Below, piece by piece: positions 43,090-54,321 of a stretch of DNA of 64,000 nucleotides. Source of the stretch: Dokdonella sp. (GTDB lineage Bacteria > Pseudomonadota > Gammaproteobacteria > Xanthomonadales > Rhodanobacteraceae); contig NZ_JAHCAQ010000017.1 in NCBI RefSeq assembly GCF_019634845.1, positions 1-64,000 of the forward strand. The letters run 5' to 3'. The notes below the pieces were generated by a model that worked only from the letters and a program-made list of their open reading frames with translations, was not told the origin of the DNA and made no database searches. A program made the position numbers and the translations under genes. How positions within the stretch are numbered: position 1 is the stretch's first letter; every line of letters begins with the position of its first letter.

Positions 43090-43402
43090 CAGCGCGGCCA
43101 TGGATGGCCGCGAGTGGATCGGCTCGAAGCCACCGCTGCCGGTCATGGCGCGCCTCGAAGCGCGCGGAACAGGACGTTCCGCAAGCCGCGTTTGGACAGC
43201 GCGGCCATGGATGGCCGCGAGTGGATCGGCTCGAAGCCGCCGCTGCCGGTCATGGCGCGCCTCGAAGCGCGCGGAACAGGACGTTCCGCAAGCCGCGTTT
43301 GGACAGCGCGGCCATGGATGGCCGCGAGTGGATCGGCTCGAAGCCACCGCTGCCGGTCATGGCATGGCGCGCCTCGAAGCGCGCGGAACAGGACGTTCCG
43401 CA
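43090..43402. repeat. Three tandem copies of a 107-bp hairpin-rich repeat next to rnpB
   Basis: Copies start at 43090, 43197 and 43304. The first two are complete and almost identical. The third carries a 5-bp duplication (ATGGC) and stops where the A-run at the rnpB end begins. Each copy contains three inverted repeats: GCGGCCAT/ATGGCCGC, GCGCGC/GCGCGC and GCGGAAC/GTTCCGC, so the RNA would fold into a row of hairpins. ORFs across it are open in several frames, as expected for a GC-rich repeat, and I do not regard them as genes. The array is immediately downstream of rnpB, so it may form part of an extended precursor 3' end, or be a dispersed intergenic repeat family. Confidence 0.9.
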
Positions 43403-43411
43403 AAAAAAAAA

Positions 43412-43789
43412 GAAGTCGGCCGATAAGCCGGGTTCTGTCGTGGACAACCATTCCTCTGGGCCACACGTCGCCGTGTGGCTCAAGCGACCAACCCGGGGAC
43501 GACGCGGGCCACGTCATGGTCCCCCTATTCGGTCTTGCTCCAGGTGGGGTTTGCCGTGCCGGTCCGTTGCCGGACTCGCGGTGCGCTCTTACCGCACCGT
43601 TTCACCCTTGCCTGATCCAGCGGCGCCCGACGTGCCTTGCGGCACCTGGCGCCGATGGCCATCGGCGGTCTGCTCTCTGTTGCACTTTCCGTCGGCTCGC
43701 GCCGCCCAGGCGTTACCTGGCACCTTGCCCTGTGGAGCCCGGACTTTCCTCGGCGCTCGGATGAACGTCGCGGTTGTCTGGCCGACTCC
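43412..43789 (-). ncRNA. rnpB: RNase P RNA, bacterial type A
   Basis: The catalytic RNA that removes tRNA 5' leaders; about 378 nt, nearly the E. coli length. Conserved strings on the minus strand are GGAAAGTCCGGGCTCC (43734-43749), GCCAGGTAACGCCTGG, GCAACAGAGAGCA, GTGCGGTAAGAGCGCACC, and CACGACAGAACCCGGCTTAT near the 3' end. The ends were set by helix P1: GGAGTCGGCC at the 5' end pairs with GGCCGACTTC at the 3' end. A run of ten T (43402-43411) follows the 3' end at once and probably contributes to termination. Confidence 0.97.
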
Positions 43790-43796
43790 GGGGCCG

Positions 43797-43802
43797 AGTG
43801 TA
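43797..43802 (-). promoter_or_regulatory. Candidate -10 element of rnpB
   Basis: TACACT on the minus strand ends 7 bp before the RNase P RNA 5' end that was defined independently from helix P1. It matches the -10 consensus at four positions. A convincing -35 hexamer is not visible at 16-18 bp. Confidence 0.5.
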
Positions 43803-43849
43803 ACGACCGGCGGCTGAACCGGCGAGTCCCGGCACGCCGCGCGCGATGC

Positions 43850-44122
43850 CTAGCGACGCTCGACGCGGCGCGCGCGCCACACCAGCCACGCCGTTTCGAC
43901 ACCGGCGCCGAGCGCGAGCAGCATGGCGAGGAAGCCGCCGATGCGCGACCACACCAGCGCCTGCGCCGGATCGGGGAAGCGCGCCAGCGCAAGGCGGGCG
44001 ACGCCGACATCGATCAGCGCGAAGACCAGCGCGGCCATGCCGATGCCGAGCGCGATCGCGGCGACACGCCGCGCCGGCGACGCCACGTCGGCAGCGGCAG
44101 CAGTGGATTGAAGCGGATTCAT
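43850..44122 (-). CDS. Small two-helix membrane protein of unknown function
   Basis: A protein of 90 residues. A polar, Ala-rich N terminus is followed by two hydrophobic segments (about residues 20-45, AAIALGIGMAALVFALIDVG, and about 60-80, IGGFLAMLLALGAGVETAWL), then an Arg-rich tail that would stay in the cytoplasm. GAGG lies upstream of the ATG. I do not recognise a family. It lies 27 bp downstream of rsmI on the same strand and ends shortly before the rnpB promoter. Confidence 0.6.
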   Translation of the reverse strand: MNPLQSTAAAADVASPARRVAAIALGIGMAALVFALIDVGVARLALARFPDPAQALVWSRIGGFLAMLLALGAGVETAWLVWRARRVERR

Positions 44123-44149
44123 GGAACTGACCTCAGCATTGGTTACAGC

Positions 44150-44983
44150 TCAGACCGCGTCAGCATACAGTGCCTTGCGCGGTGCGCCGCTGATCGCGGC
44201 GGCGAGCCGGGCCGCGCGGGCGGGAGGCAGCTCCTCGCGCAGCAGCGCGAACACGCGCCGACCTTCGGCCAGCAGGGCCGCTTCCTCGCCGCCTTGCGCG
44301 CCCGCGACCACGAGCACGAATTCGCCGCGCTGCTGGTCGCCGTCGGCGATCACGCGCGCATGGATCTGCGCCAGCGGCGCGGCGATCACGGTCTCGAAGC
44401 GCTTGGTGAGCTCGCGCGCCAACGCGGCCTCGCGCTCGTCGCCGAAGATCGCGCGAAGATCGGCCAACGTCTCGACGATGCGATGGCTCGATTCGTACAC
44501 GATCAGCGTGCGCGTCTCGCCCGCCAGCACCTGCAGGCGCTCGCGCCGGGCGGCCGGGCGCGCCGGCAGGAATCCTTCGAACACGAAGCGGTCGCTGGCG
44601 ATGCCAGCCACCGACAGCGCGGCGATCGCCGCACACGGCCCCGGCACGGGCGAGACTTCGCAGCCGGCCGCGCGCGCGGCGCGCACGAGCCGGTAGCCGG
44701 GATCGCTGACCAGCGGCGTGCCGGCGTCGGAAATGAGTGCGACATCGTCGCCGGCCAGCAGGCGCGCGACGATGCGTTGCGCCTGCGCCTGCTCGTTGTG
44801 TTCGTGCAAGGCCATGAGCGGCGCGTGCACGCCGGCCTGGGCGAGCAGGGGCGCGCTGTGGCGCGTGTCCTCGGCCGCAACCAACGCCACCTGCGCCAGC
44901 ACCTCGCGCGCGCGCGGCGCGAAATCGCCGAGATTGCCGATCGGCGTCGCCACCACCCACAGTCGTCCACGTTGCGCGCTCAT
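44150..44983 (-). CDS. rsmI: 16S rRNA C1402 ribose 2'-O-methyltransferase RsmI
   Basis: A tetrapyrrole-methylase-fold enzyme of 277 residues that methylates the ribose of C1402 with SAM. It shows VVATPIGNLGDFAPRA at the N terminus, VAAEDTRHSAPLL, LISDAGTPLVSDPG, VSPVPGPCAAIAALSVAG and YESSHRIVETLADL. AGGAGG precedes the ATG. It is divergent from lpoA with 74 bp between them, the standard rsmI/lpoA arrangement. Confidence 0.96.
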   Translation of the reverse strand: MSAQRGRLWVVATPIGNLGDFAPRAREVLAQVALVAAEDTRHSAPLLAQAGVHAPLMALHEHNEQAQAQRIVARLLAGDDVALISDAGTPLVSDPGYRLVRAARAAGCEVSPVPGPCAAIAALSVAGIASDRFVFEGFLPARPAARRERLQVLAGETRTLIVYESSHRIVETLADLRAIFGDEREAALARELTKRFETVIAAPLAQIHARVIADGDQQRGEFVLVVAGAQGGEEAALLAEGRRVFALLREELPPARAARLAAAISGAPRKALYADAV

Positions 44984-45057
44984 GCGCCCCTCCTCGCGGC
45001 GGGCCGCTGCCCGCGATCGGCTATGATCGCAGCGATCGCAATCCGTGGGCGACTGCC

Positions 45058-46602
45058 ATGACCCCGACCGACCGCCGGCGCGCCGTGCTGCGCCCCTTCG
45101 CTGCGTGTGCCCTGGCTGGCCTGCTCGCCGCCTGCACGCCGGCGAGCGACTTGCTGCGGCGACCCGACGCGACGCCTGCCACCGCGCCCGCCGCCACGCA
45201 TGGCCCCGGCACCGGCAAGCGCGCGCTGCCGCCGGCGCTCGACGCCGCCGAACGGCTCGAACAACGCGCCAGCGACGAACTCGCGCGCGGCGACACCTTC
45301 GCCGCCGCCCGCACGCGCGCCGAGCTCGACCGCACGCTCGAGGGCGGTGCACGCGATGCCAATCGCCAGACCCTGCGCGCGCTGCTGGCCGAACTCGACC
45401 TGGCGACGCTGCGCGCCGATGCCGAGCGCCTCGGCGGCGACGATCCGCTGCGACCGTGGCTGGAGCAGGCGCTGCGCGAGCGCGGCGAACCACTGCCGCG
45501 CAACCTGCCGCAACCGAGCCGGCAGATCGACACGCTCGCGGCGGACCAGGACCTGCGTGCGGAAGGCTATCGCGCGCCGCGGCAGGTGGCGCTGCTGCTG
45601 CCGCAGAGCTCGACGGTGGCGGCGGTGGCGCAGTCGATCCGCGACGGCTTCATGACGGCCTGGTTCGCCGATCCACCGGCACAGCGCCCGCAGTTGCGCA
45701 TCTACGATTCGGGCAGGAACTCGCAGGACGCGATCGCGGCCTATCGCCAGGCAGTGGCCGACGGCGCCGATCGCGTGGTCGGTCCGTTGCTGCGCGAAGC
45801 CGTCGGCGCGCTGTTCCATGAAAGCCTCACCGCGCCGCTGCTGGCGCTCAACCATCCCGATACCGGCGAGGTGCCGCCTGCCGGCAGCGCCGAATACGGC
45901 CTGCTGCCCGAAGCCGAAGGCGCCCAGGTGGCCGAGCGCATGCTCCAGCGCGGCATCCACCAGGCGGCGATCATGCGCGCCGATGCCGACTGGGCCAATC
46001 GTGCCGCCAGCGCGTTCCGCGCACAGTTCGAGGCCGCTGGCGGCGCCATCGCAGCGCAGGTGCAACTGGCCGACAAGGACATCAACTACGCGGCGCCGAT
46101 CCGCGAGGCCACCGCCAGCCTCGCCCAGGACGGCACGGCGGCCGTGTTCATCAGCCTGCGTCCGCAGCAGGCGCGGCTGCTGGTGGCGCAGTTGCGCGCC
46201 GCGCGCGTAGCGGTGCCGGTGCTGGCGACCTCGCACATCTACGCCGGCGATGCCAATGCCACGCTCGACCGCGACCTCAATGGCGTGGAGTTCTGCGATG
46301 CGCCGTGGCTGTTCGGCCCGATCGCCGGGCGACCCGACCGCAGCGCGGTGACCGCCCAGATCGACAGCGCCAACGGCGCCGGCGGGCGCCTGTTCGCCTT
46401 CGGCATGGATGCCTATGCGTTGCTGCCCTACATCGACTGGCTCGTCGCGCATCCCGATGCCTATCTCAATGGCGCCACCGGCCAGCTCACGGCCGATCAC
46501 TTCGGCCGCGTGCATCGGCTCGTCGGCTGGGCCCGCTTCGACAACGGTCTGGCCGTGCCGGTCACCGGCGCGCTCGAGGCCACGCCGGTGCCCGCGCAGT
46601 GA
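45058..46602 (+). CDS. lpoA: Outer-membrane lipoprotein LpoA, activator of PBP1a (LppC family)
   Basis: A protein of 514 residues. The lipoprotein signal ends in a lipobox LLAAC with C26 as the lipidated residue. Residues about 55-170 are helical (TPR-like N domain). From about 178 (QVALLLPQSSTVAAVAQSIR) it has the periplasmic-binding-protein type I fold of the LppC family. In E. coli it reaches through the periplasm to stimulate PBP1a. It is divergent from rsmI and its stop overlaps the GTG of yraN. Confidence 0.92.
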   Translation: MTPTDRRRAVLRPFAACALAGLLAACTPASDLLRRPDATPATAPAATHGPGTGKRALPPALDAAERLEQRASDELARGDTFAAARTRAELDRTLEGGARDANRQTLRALLAELDLATLRADAERLGGDDPLRPWLEQALRERGEPLPRNLPQPSRQIDTLAADQDLRAEGYRAPRQVALLLPQSSTVAAVAQSIRDGFMTAWFADPPAQRPQLRIYDSGRNSQDAIAAYRQAVADGADRVVGPLLREAVGALFHESLTAPLLALNHPDTGEVPPAGSAEYGLLPEAEGAQVAERMLQRGIHQAAIMRADADWANRAASAFRAQFEAAGGAIAAQVQLADKDINYAAPIREATASLAQDGTAAVFISLRPQQARLLVAQLRAARVAVPVLATSHIYAGDANATLDRDLNGVEFCDAPWLFGPIAGRPDRSAVTAQIDSANGAGGRLFAFGMDAYALLPYIDWLVAHPDAYLNGATGQLTADHFGRVHRLVGWARFDNGLAVPVTGALEATPVPAQ

Positions 46603-46976
46603 AACCGCAGCGCCCGCTGGCCCACGCGGCCGGCGCGCACGCCGAGGAACTCGCGCTCGCCCACCTGCAACGGGCCGGCCTCGAACTGCTCGCGCGCAAC
46701 GTGCGCTATCGCCATGGCGAACTCGACCTCGTCATGCTCGATGGCGAGGCGCTCGTGTTCGTCGAGGTGCGCTACCGGCGCGGCGGCAGTTTCGGCGACG
46801 GCATCGACTCGGTCGGCGCGCACAAGCGGTTGCGCCTGCAGCGTGCGGCGGCGAGTTATCTCGCCAGCCAGCCGCAGCTCGCGCGGTGCGCCTGCCGCTT
46901 CGACGTGATCGCGATCGCCGGCCCGCCGGCGCAGCCGCAGTTCGATTGGCGACGCAATGCCTTCGATGCCTGTTGA
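46599..46976 (+). CDS. yraN: YraN family protein (UPF0102), predicted nuclease fold
   Basis: A protein of 125 residues. The core is typical: HAEELALAHLQRAGLELLAR, then RYRHGELDLVMLDGEALVFV and EVRYRRGGSFGDGIDSVGAH. This E-D-EVK-like layout is that of a PD-(D/E)XK nuclease fold; the cellular role is not established. The GTG start overlaps the lpoA stop (GTGA), so expression is coupled. In E. coli diaA would follow, but it is absent here. Confidence 0.92.
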   Translation: MKPQRPLAHAAGAHAEELALAHLQRAGLELLARNVRYRHGELDLVMLDGEALVFVEVRYRRGGSFGDGIDSVGAHKRLRLQRAAASYLASQPQLARCACRFDVIAIAGPPAQPQFDWRRNAFDAC

Positions 46977-47055
46977 GCCCGGTTCATGCTGCACCCCCAC
47001 AATGCACGCTCACCTGCACCGGCGCCGCCGTGCGCCACCACCAAGGAATCGTCCC

Positions 47056-47646
47056 ATGCGTCTTCGCCCTCTCGTCGCCACGTTCGCGCTCATCGTGCTG
47101 CTGCCGCTGCTGGGCGGCTGTCTTGCCGCCGTGGTCGGTGGCGCCGCCGTTGGCGGCAGCGCCGTGCACGACCGGCGCGGCATGGCGACGTGGGCCGAGG
47201 ACAAGCGCATCTACCTGGCCGCCTACAACGACCTCAACAAGGACAAGGAGCTGGCGCTGCGCAACGATGTCGTGATCACCGTGTACGACGGCGTCATCCT
47301 GCTCGCCGGCAGCGTGCGCGACCAGGCGCTGCGCGAGCGCGCACAGCGCCTGGTCAGTGGCTTCGAGGGCACGCGCCGCGTCGTCAACGAACTGGCCATC
47401 GGCGAACCGCAGGGCTTCTGGTCACGGCGGCGCGACAACACGATCACGGCCCATGCCAAGACCGCCCTGCTCGACCTGACCAGCCTGCCCGGATTCGACC
47501 CGATGCGCGTCAACGTGACCACGGTCAACCGCGTCGTCTACCTCATGGGTCGCGTCACCGCCGAGGAGGACGAGGCCGTGACCACGATCGTGCGCGACGT
47601 CAACGGCGTGGACAAGGTGGTCAAGCTGTTCGAGCCGGTGCAATGA
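47056..47646 (+). CDS. dolP: BON-domain lipoprotein, DolP (YraP)-like
   Basis: A protein of 196 residues with a lipoprotein signal and lipobox LLGGC (C22). Two BON domains follow, at about residues 55-115 (VITVYDGVILLAGSVRDQAL) and 130-196 (VNVTTVNRVVYLMGRVTAEE). DolP of E. coli binds anionic phospholipid in the outer membrane and supports envelope integrity. AAGGA lies eight bases before the ATG. Its place after lpoA and yraN supports the name. The next gene is 154 bp away. Confidence 0.9.
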   Translation: MRLRPLVATFALIVLLPLLGGCLAAVVGGAAVGGSAVHDRRGMATWAEDKRIYLAAYNDLNKDKELALRNDVVITVYDGVILLAGSVRDQALRERAQRLVSGFEGTRRVVNELAIGEPQGFWSRRRDNTITAHAKTALLDLTSLPGFDPMRVNVTTVNRVVYLMGRVTAEEDEAVTTIVRDVNGVDKVVKLFEPVQ

Positions 47647-47800
47647 CCGCCACGCGATCGCAGTCGCGGCGCGCCCAACGCTGCGCGGGACCGCGCGCGA
47701 TGCTTGAACGTGCGCTGGCCCGCCGCACGCCGCGATAGCACGGCCGGCGCCGCGGCGGCGTACAGTGACAGGCTCGCTGCAAGCCGATGGACCTTCGATC

Positions 47801-49174
47801 ATGTCGCTACCGCAAGCCGCCCACGCCGAGCTGCAAGCCATCTTCGGCGCCGCCTTCAGTACCGATGCGCGGCAGTGCCTGCGCTACAGCAGCGACGATT
47901 CGCGCCGCCAGGCGCAGCCGGCAGCGGTCGCATGGCCAGCGAGCCACGACCAGGTGCTGGCGCTGGTGCGCTGCTGCCTGCGGCACCGGTTGCCGCTGCT
48001 CGCGCGCGGCAGCGGCACCAGCACCACCGGCGCGGCGGTGCCGACCGCCGGCGGCATCGTGGCCAGCTTCGAACGCATGCAGCGCATCATCGACATCGAC
48101 GTCGACAATCGCATCGCCGTGGTCGAACCCGGCGTGCTCAACGGCGACCTGCAGGCGGCGCTGGCGCCGCGCCGCATGTTCTGGGCACCCGATCCGACTT
48201 CGGCGGCGCTGTGCACGATCGGCGGCAACATCGCCTGCAACGCGGGCGGGCCGCGCGCGGTCAAGTACGGCGCCACCCGCGACAACGTGCTCGCGCTGCG
48301 CGCAGTGAGCGGCGCCGGTGCGTCGTTGCGCTGCGGCAGCGCCACCACCAAGGGCGCGACCGGCTACGACCTCACCCATCTGCTGATCGGCTCGGAAGGC
48401 ACGCTCGCGATCGTCACCGAAGCCACGCTCAAGCTGACGCCACTGGCCGGCGACAAACGCACGCTGCGCGCGACCTACCGCGATGTGGCCGCTGCCGCAC
48501 GCGCGGTGGCGCGCATCATGGCGCAGCCGGTGGCGCCCTGCGCGCTGGAGTTCCTCGACGACGAAAGCCTGCGGCTGGCGCGCGCGCACGGCGGCGAGGC
48601 GATTCCGGTGGCCGGCGCGATGCTGCTGCTCGAAGTCGATGGCGAAACCGACAGCATCGATGCAGCGATGCAGGCGGTGGCACAGGCGGCGCAGGGCGAG
48701 GGCCTCATCGATCTCGACCTGGCCGCGACCGGCGCCCAGGTCGAGGCGCTGTGGGCCGCACGGCGTGCACTGTCGCCGGCGCTGCGCACGATCTCGCCAC
48801 ACAAGATCAACGAGGACGTGGTGGTGCCGGTATCGCGCCTGCCTGCACTGGTGGCGGCCACGCGCGAACTGGCACAGCGCCACCGCCTGCCGATCGTGTG
48901 CTTCGGTCATGCCGGCAACGGCAACCTGCATGTCAACCTGCTGCCGCGCGACGACGCCGAACGCGAACGCGCGGTGGCGGCCCTCGACGGCCTGTTCGCG
49001 GCCGTGATCGAGCTCGGCGGCACCCTGTCGGGCGAACACGGCATTGGCCTGGCCAAACGTGACTTCATGCCGCGGGCGATCGATGCGGCCACGCTCGACC
49101 TGATGCGCGCGATCAAGGCGCAATTCGACCCGGCCGGCATCCTCAACCCCGGCAAGTTGCTGCCAGCGGCCTGA
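47801..49174 (+). CDS. FAD-binding oxidoreductase of the GlcD / D-lactate dehydrogenase family
   Basis: A protein of 457 residues. The PCMH-type FAD domain shows LLARGSGTSTTGAAVPTAGG, PDPTSAALCTIGGNIACNAG and GYDLTHLLIGSEGTLAIVTE. The C-terminal cap domain shows CFGHAGNGNLHVNLLPRD and LSGEHGIGLAKRDFM, both usual in D-2-hydroxyacid dehydrogenases such as GlcD and D-lactate dehydrogenase. Substrate is likely a D-2-hydroxy acid, not resolvable by eye. No GlcE/GlcF partners are nearby, so it acts alone or with a remote electron acceptor. Start uncertain: a GTG 12 codons upstream is also open. Confidence 0.88.
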   Translation: MSLPQAAHAELQAIFGAAFSTDARQCLRYSSDDSRRQAQPAAVAWPASHDQVLALVRCCLRHRLPLLARGSGTSTTGAAVPTAGGIVASFERMQRIIDIDVDNRIAVVEPGVLNGDLQAALAPRRMFWAPDPTSAALCTIGGNIACNAGGPRAVKYGATRDNVLALRAVSGAGASLRCGSATTKGATGYDLTHLLIGSEGTLAIVTEATLKLTPLAGDKRTLRATYRDVAAAARAVARIMAQPVAPCALEFLDDESLRLARAHGGEAIPVAGAMLLLEVDGETDSIDAAMQAVAQAAQGEGLIDLDLAATGAQVEALWAARRALSPALRTISPHKINEDVVVPVSRLPALVAATRELAQRHRLPIVCFGHAGNGNLHVNLLPRDDAERERAVAALDGLFAAVIELGGTLSGEHGIGLAKRDFMPRAIDAATLDLMRAIKAQFDPAGILNPGKLLPAA

Positions 49175-49249
49175 ACACCGCTTGCGCCGCGACTGCGCGC
49201 CGGCGATCCGTCCCTGGATCGCAGCGGCCGCATCGTGCGCGAGGCACGC

Positions 49250-51289
49250 TCAGGGCGTCATCACGAGGCGGTTGCTCGCCCCGCTCAGGTCGCGGTTGAG
49301 CGTGATCCACAACTCGTTGCTGCCCGCGCGCAGCGACGGGAACCAGTCCTGATCCATGACCAGTGTCTGGCCATTGAGCTTGAGCGTGGGATAGCCGCTG
49401 GCGGTGTAGCCACGCACGACGATCAGCGGATGGCGCAGCGTGCCGCTGCCGACCGCGACGTTGGCATCGAGCGCGTTGCCGGCGGCGCCGAACGTGAGCG
49501 CGCCGTAGACCGGGTCGAAGCCGGCCGGGCTGTAGCTCATCGTGTCGGGCCGGTTGACGCCAGCCGGGCCGTTGGCGGCCACGCTGCCGACGCTCGCCGT
49601 CAGGGTCAGCGCCTGCGCGACCTCGATTTCGCTGCGCTGCGCCTCGATCGGGCTGGTGCTGTGCGCACCGAGCACCACGTAGACCGAGTAGCTCTGCCGC
49701 GGATAGCCCGACCGCATCGGGCCATCGTCGGCCGCATTGGTGTTGGAGGCGTAACTGGACTGGCCGAGGAAGCCGAACTGGGTGCCCCAGGTCAGGCGCG
49801 TGTTGTTGGTCGGGGTGGCGCTGCCGATGCTCCACGCGATCGCCTGGTAGGGCCATTCACCCTGCCATGGCATGAGGTAGCCGTCGCCGGCAGCGCCATT
49901 GGCCGAGGTCTTGTTCCAGAACTGGGTCATGTCGTGCCACCACGGATTGCGACCGCCACCGGCATCGTGCTGTACCAGCGTCTGGGTCTGCACCAGGCCC
50001 ATCGTGGCGTCGGTGTCGGTGATCCACTCCTTCACGTAGGGCACGGTATTGGGCTGGTTCCAGGTCCAACTGCTGTTGAGCGTGACCGGTGCGCTGGTGG
50101 TCGTGAACTTCCACAGGTCGCCCCAGGCGACGCCGCTGACGTTCTTGGAGCCGTCGCCGTCGAACTCGAGCTCGCCGTAGGGCGCACGCGAATCGTCGTT
50201 GAGGTAGTTGGCCGGCAGGCTGCTCATGTCGAAGGTGACGGCCCACAGCGGATTGTCGCGCCCGGTGGCGAACACCCAGTCGATCGTGACCGGCAACGGC
50301 ACGCTTTGCGGCGCGCCGCTCTGGCGGCAGTTGCGCGGATAGTTCTGGGTGAAGCGGAAGATCGCATGGTGGCGGCCGGTGAATACGCGCTGGAACTGCC
50401 CCGCGATGAACCCACCGAGCGGCGAGTCGTCGCCGGTGCAGACGTTGCCGAGCCAGGCCGAATGCGACACGACGTAGCCGAAGCCGGCGTAGCCGCCGTT
50501 GCCGTAGGTGCTCACCTGCGCGACGCGGGTGGCGTTGGCCGGCGTCTGGTAGCGGAACTCGCGCAGCGCGCCGCCGCGGGCGCCACCGGGGCCGGCCGCG
50601 CCATTGTTCTGCGCCAGCACCGCCACGCGCGGGCGGGCCAGGCTGTCGCGCCAGGTGAAGCGGTCGCTCAGCATGCCGGCCACGGCCACGTTCTGCTCGT
50701 GCACGAGGCCATTGCCGGCCGGCGGTGCGCTGCCCTCGAAGCCGTTGGCGAAGATCGGATCGAGCGTGGCGCTGGTGAGCACGATGTCGTCGAAATAGAC
50801 GGTCGGCTGGCTGCCGCCGGCATTGCTCATGATGTTGATGCGGTCGAACTGTGCGAGGGTCGGAAACGCGCTCGCCAGCGGCACGGTCACCTGCTTCCAG
50901 GTGCCTGCGGTCGGTCCGCCACCGGAAATGTAGGTGTTGAGCGCGACGCTGGCCTCAGCGGCCGGCGCGGTGTTTTCGAGGGTCAAGGTCAAGGCCTGGT
51001 TGCTGCTGCTGCCGCCGTGCACCCACAGGCGCAGGTTCGGGAAGGCGGCACTCGTGAAGCCCGCGCCGGCCTTGGTCAGCGAAATCGCGTTGTAGTTGTT
51101 GCCGGTCAATGCGATCGACGCGCTGCCGCCGTGCACCGGGGAGGGGTTGGCGAAATTGCTGCCGCCACCCCAGGACCAGTCGCCGAAGCCGTTCTGCAAG
51201 GCGTCGTCGTAGACGACCAGATCGGCGTGCGCCGGGGCCGCGGCAATGCCGCCGAGCGCAACGATGAATGCCGCAACGTGCAAACGCAT
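49250..51289 (-). CDS. Large exported protein of unknown function with an N-terminal jelly-roll-like domain
   Basis: A protein of 679 residues. A clean Sec signal MRLHVAAFIVALGGIAAAPA ends at AHA-D. Residues about 25-165 look like a carbohydrate-binding jelly roll (the DWSWGGGSNFANPSPVHGGS region and PTVYFDDIVLTSA). Residues 179-185 are IFANGFE, then about 490 residues rich in W, G, N and T that I do not recognise, with VPLPVTIDWVFATGRDNPLW and the C-terminal TLKLNGQTLVMDQDWFPSLR. No catalytic motif is evident. GGGGAGA lies before the ATG. It is divergent from aceE. Sugar binding or polymer degradation is a guess from the first domain. Confidence 0.75.
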   Translation of the reverse strand: MRLHVAAFIVALGGIAAAPAHADLVVYDDALQNGFGDWSWGGGSNFANPSPVHGGSASIALTGNNYNAISLTKAGAGFTSAAFPNLRLWVHGGSSSNQALTLTLENTAPAAEASVALNTYISGGGPTAGTWKQVTVPLASAFPTLAQFDRINIMSNAGGSQPTVYFDDIVLTSATLDPIFANGFEGSAPPAGNGLVHEQNVAVAGMLSDRFTWRDSLARPRVAVLAQNNGAAGPGGARGGALREFRYQTPANATRVAQVSTYGNGGYAGFGYVVSHSAWLGNVCTGDDSPLGGFIAGQFQRVFTGRHHAIFRFTQNYPRNCRQSGAPQSVPLPVTIDWVFATGRDNPLWAVTFDMSSLPANYLNDDSRAPYGELEFDGDGSKNVSGVAWGDLWKFTTTSAPVTLNSSWTWNQPNTVPYVKEWITDTDATMGLVQTQTLVQHDAGGGRNPWWHDMTQFWNKTSANGAAGDGYLMPWQGEWPYQAIAWSIGSATPTNNTRLTWGTQFGFLGQSSYASNTNAADDGPMRSGYPRQSYSVYVVLGAHSTSPIEAQRSEIEVAQALTLTASVGSVAANGPAGVNRPDTMSYSPAGFDPVYGALTFGAAGNALDANVAVGSGTLRHPLIVVRGYTASGYPTLKLNGQTLVMDQDWFPSLRAGSNELWITLNRDLSGASNRLVMTP

Positions 51290-51569
51290 GAGAATCTCCC
51301 CTGTGACGGTGAACGGGCCCACGCCGACGCGACATGGGCCCCTGAATGTCGATACGCCAAATCGCGCGCCAAAAAGACATCGGGATCGCCCGGGCGATGC
51401 CGACACGCCCGCCGTGACCGCCGCGCGACGGTGCGCCGCGTGCCGCCCGGGGCACCGCCCGGCGGATCGCCGGGCGGCGCGGTGAGCTAAACTGCGCCTT
51501 CCCACATCGCCAACCCGGCACGCCACGGCGCCGCCGCCCCGGCCCGCCGCCGCAGACGGAGATCCAGCC

Positions 51570-54269
<2,700 letters not shown>

Positions 54270-54321
54270 GCACCGGCATGTGGGCGCCACCGGGCGCCCG
54301 CATGCCCTGACCGAGTCCGTC

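Noticed and set aside
43090-43402. Tandem repeats considered as a CRISPR array
   Set aside because: The copies are contiguous 107-bp units without unique spacers, and no cas genes are nearby.
43402-43411. A10 tract after the last hairpin read as a plus-strand terminator
   Set aside because: A plus-strand terminator needs T residues after the stem. On the minus strand the tract is T10 directly after the rnpB 3' end, so it belongs to rnpB.
42542-43426. Open frames translating the 107-bp repeats into repeated peptides (WIGSKPPLPVMARLEARG)
   Set aside because: Several frames on both strands are open across the repeat, the peptide unit changes frame from copy to copy because 107 is not a multiple of three, and the frames overlap the lyase gene or rnpB.
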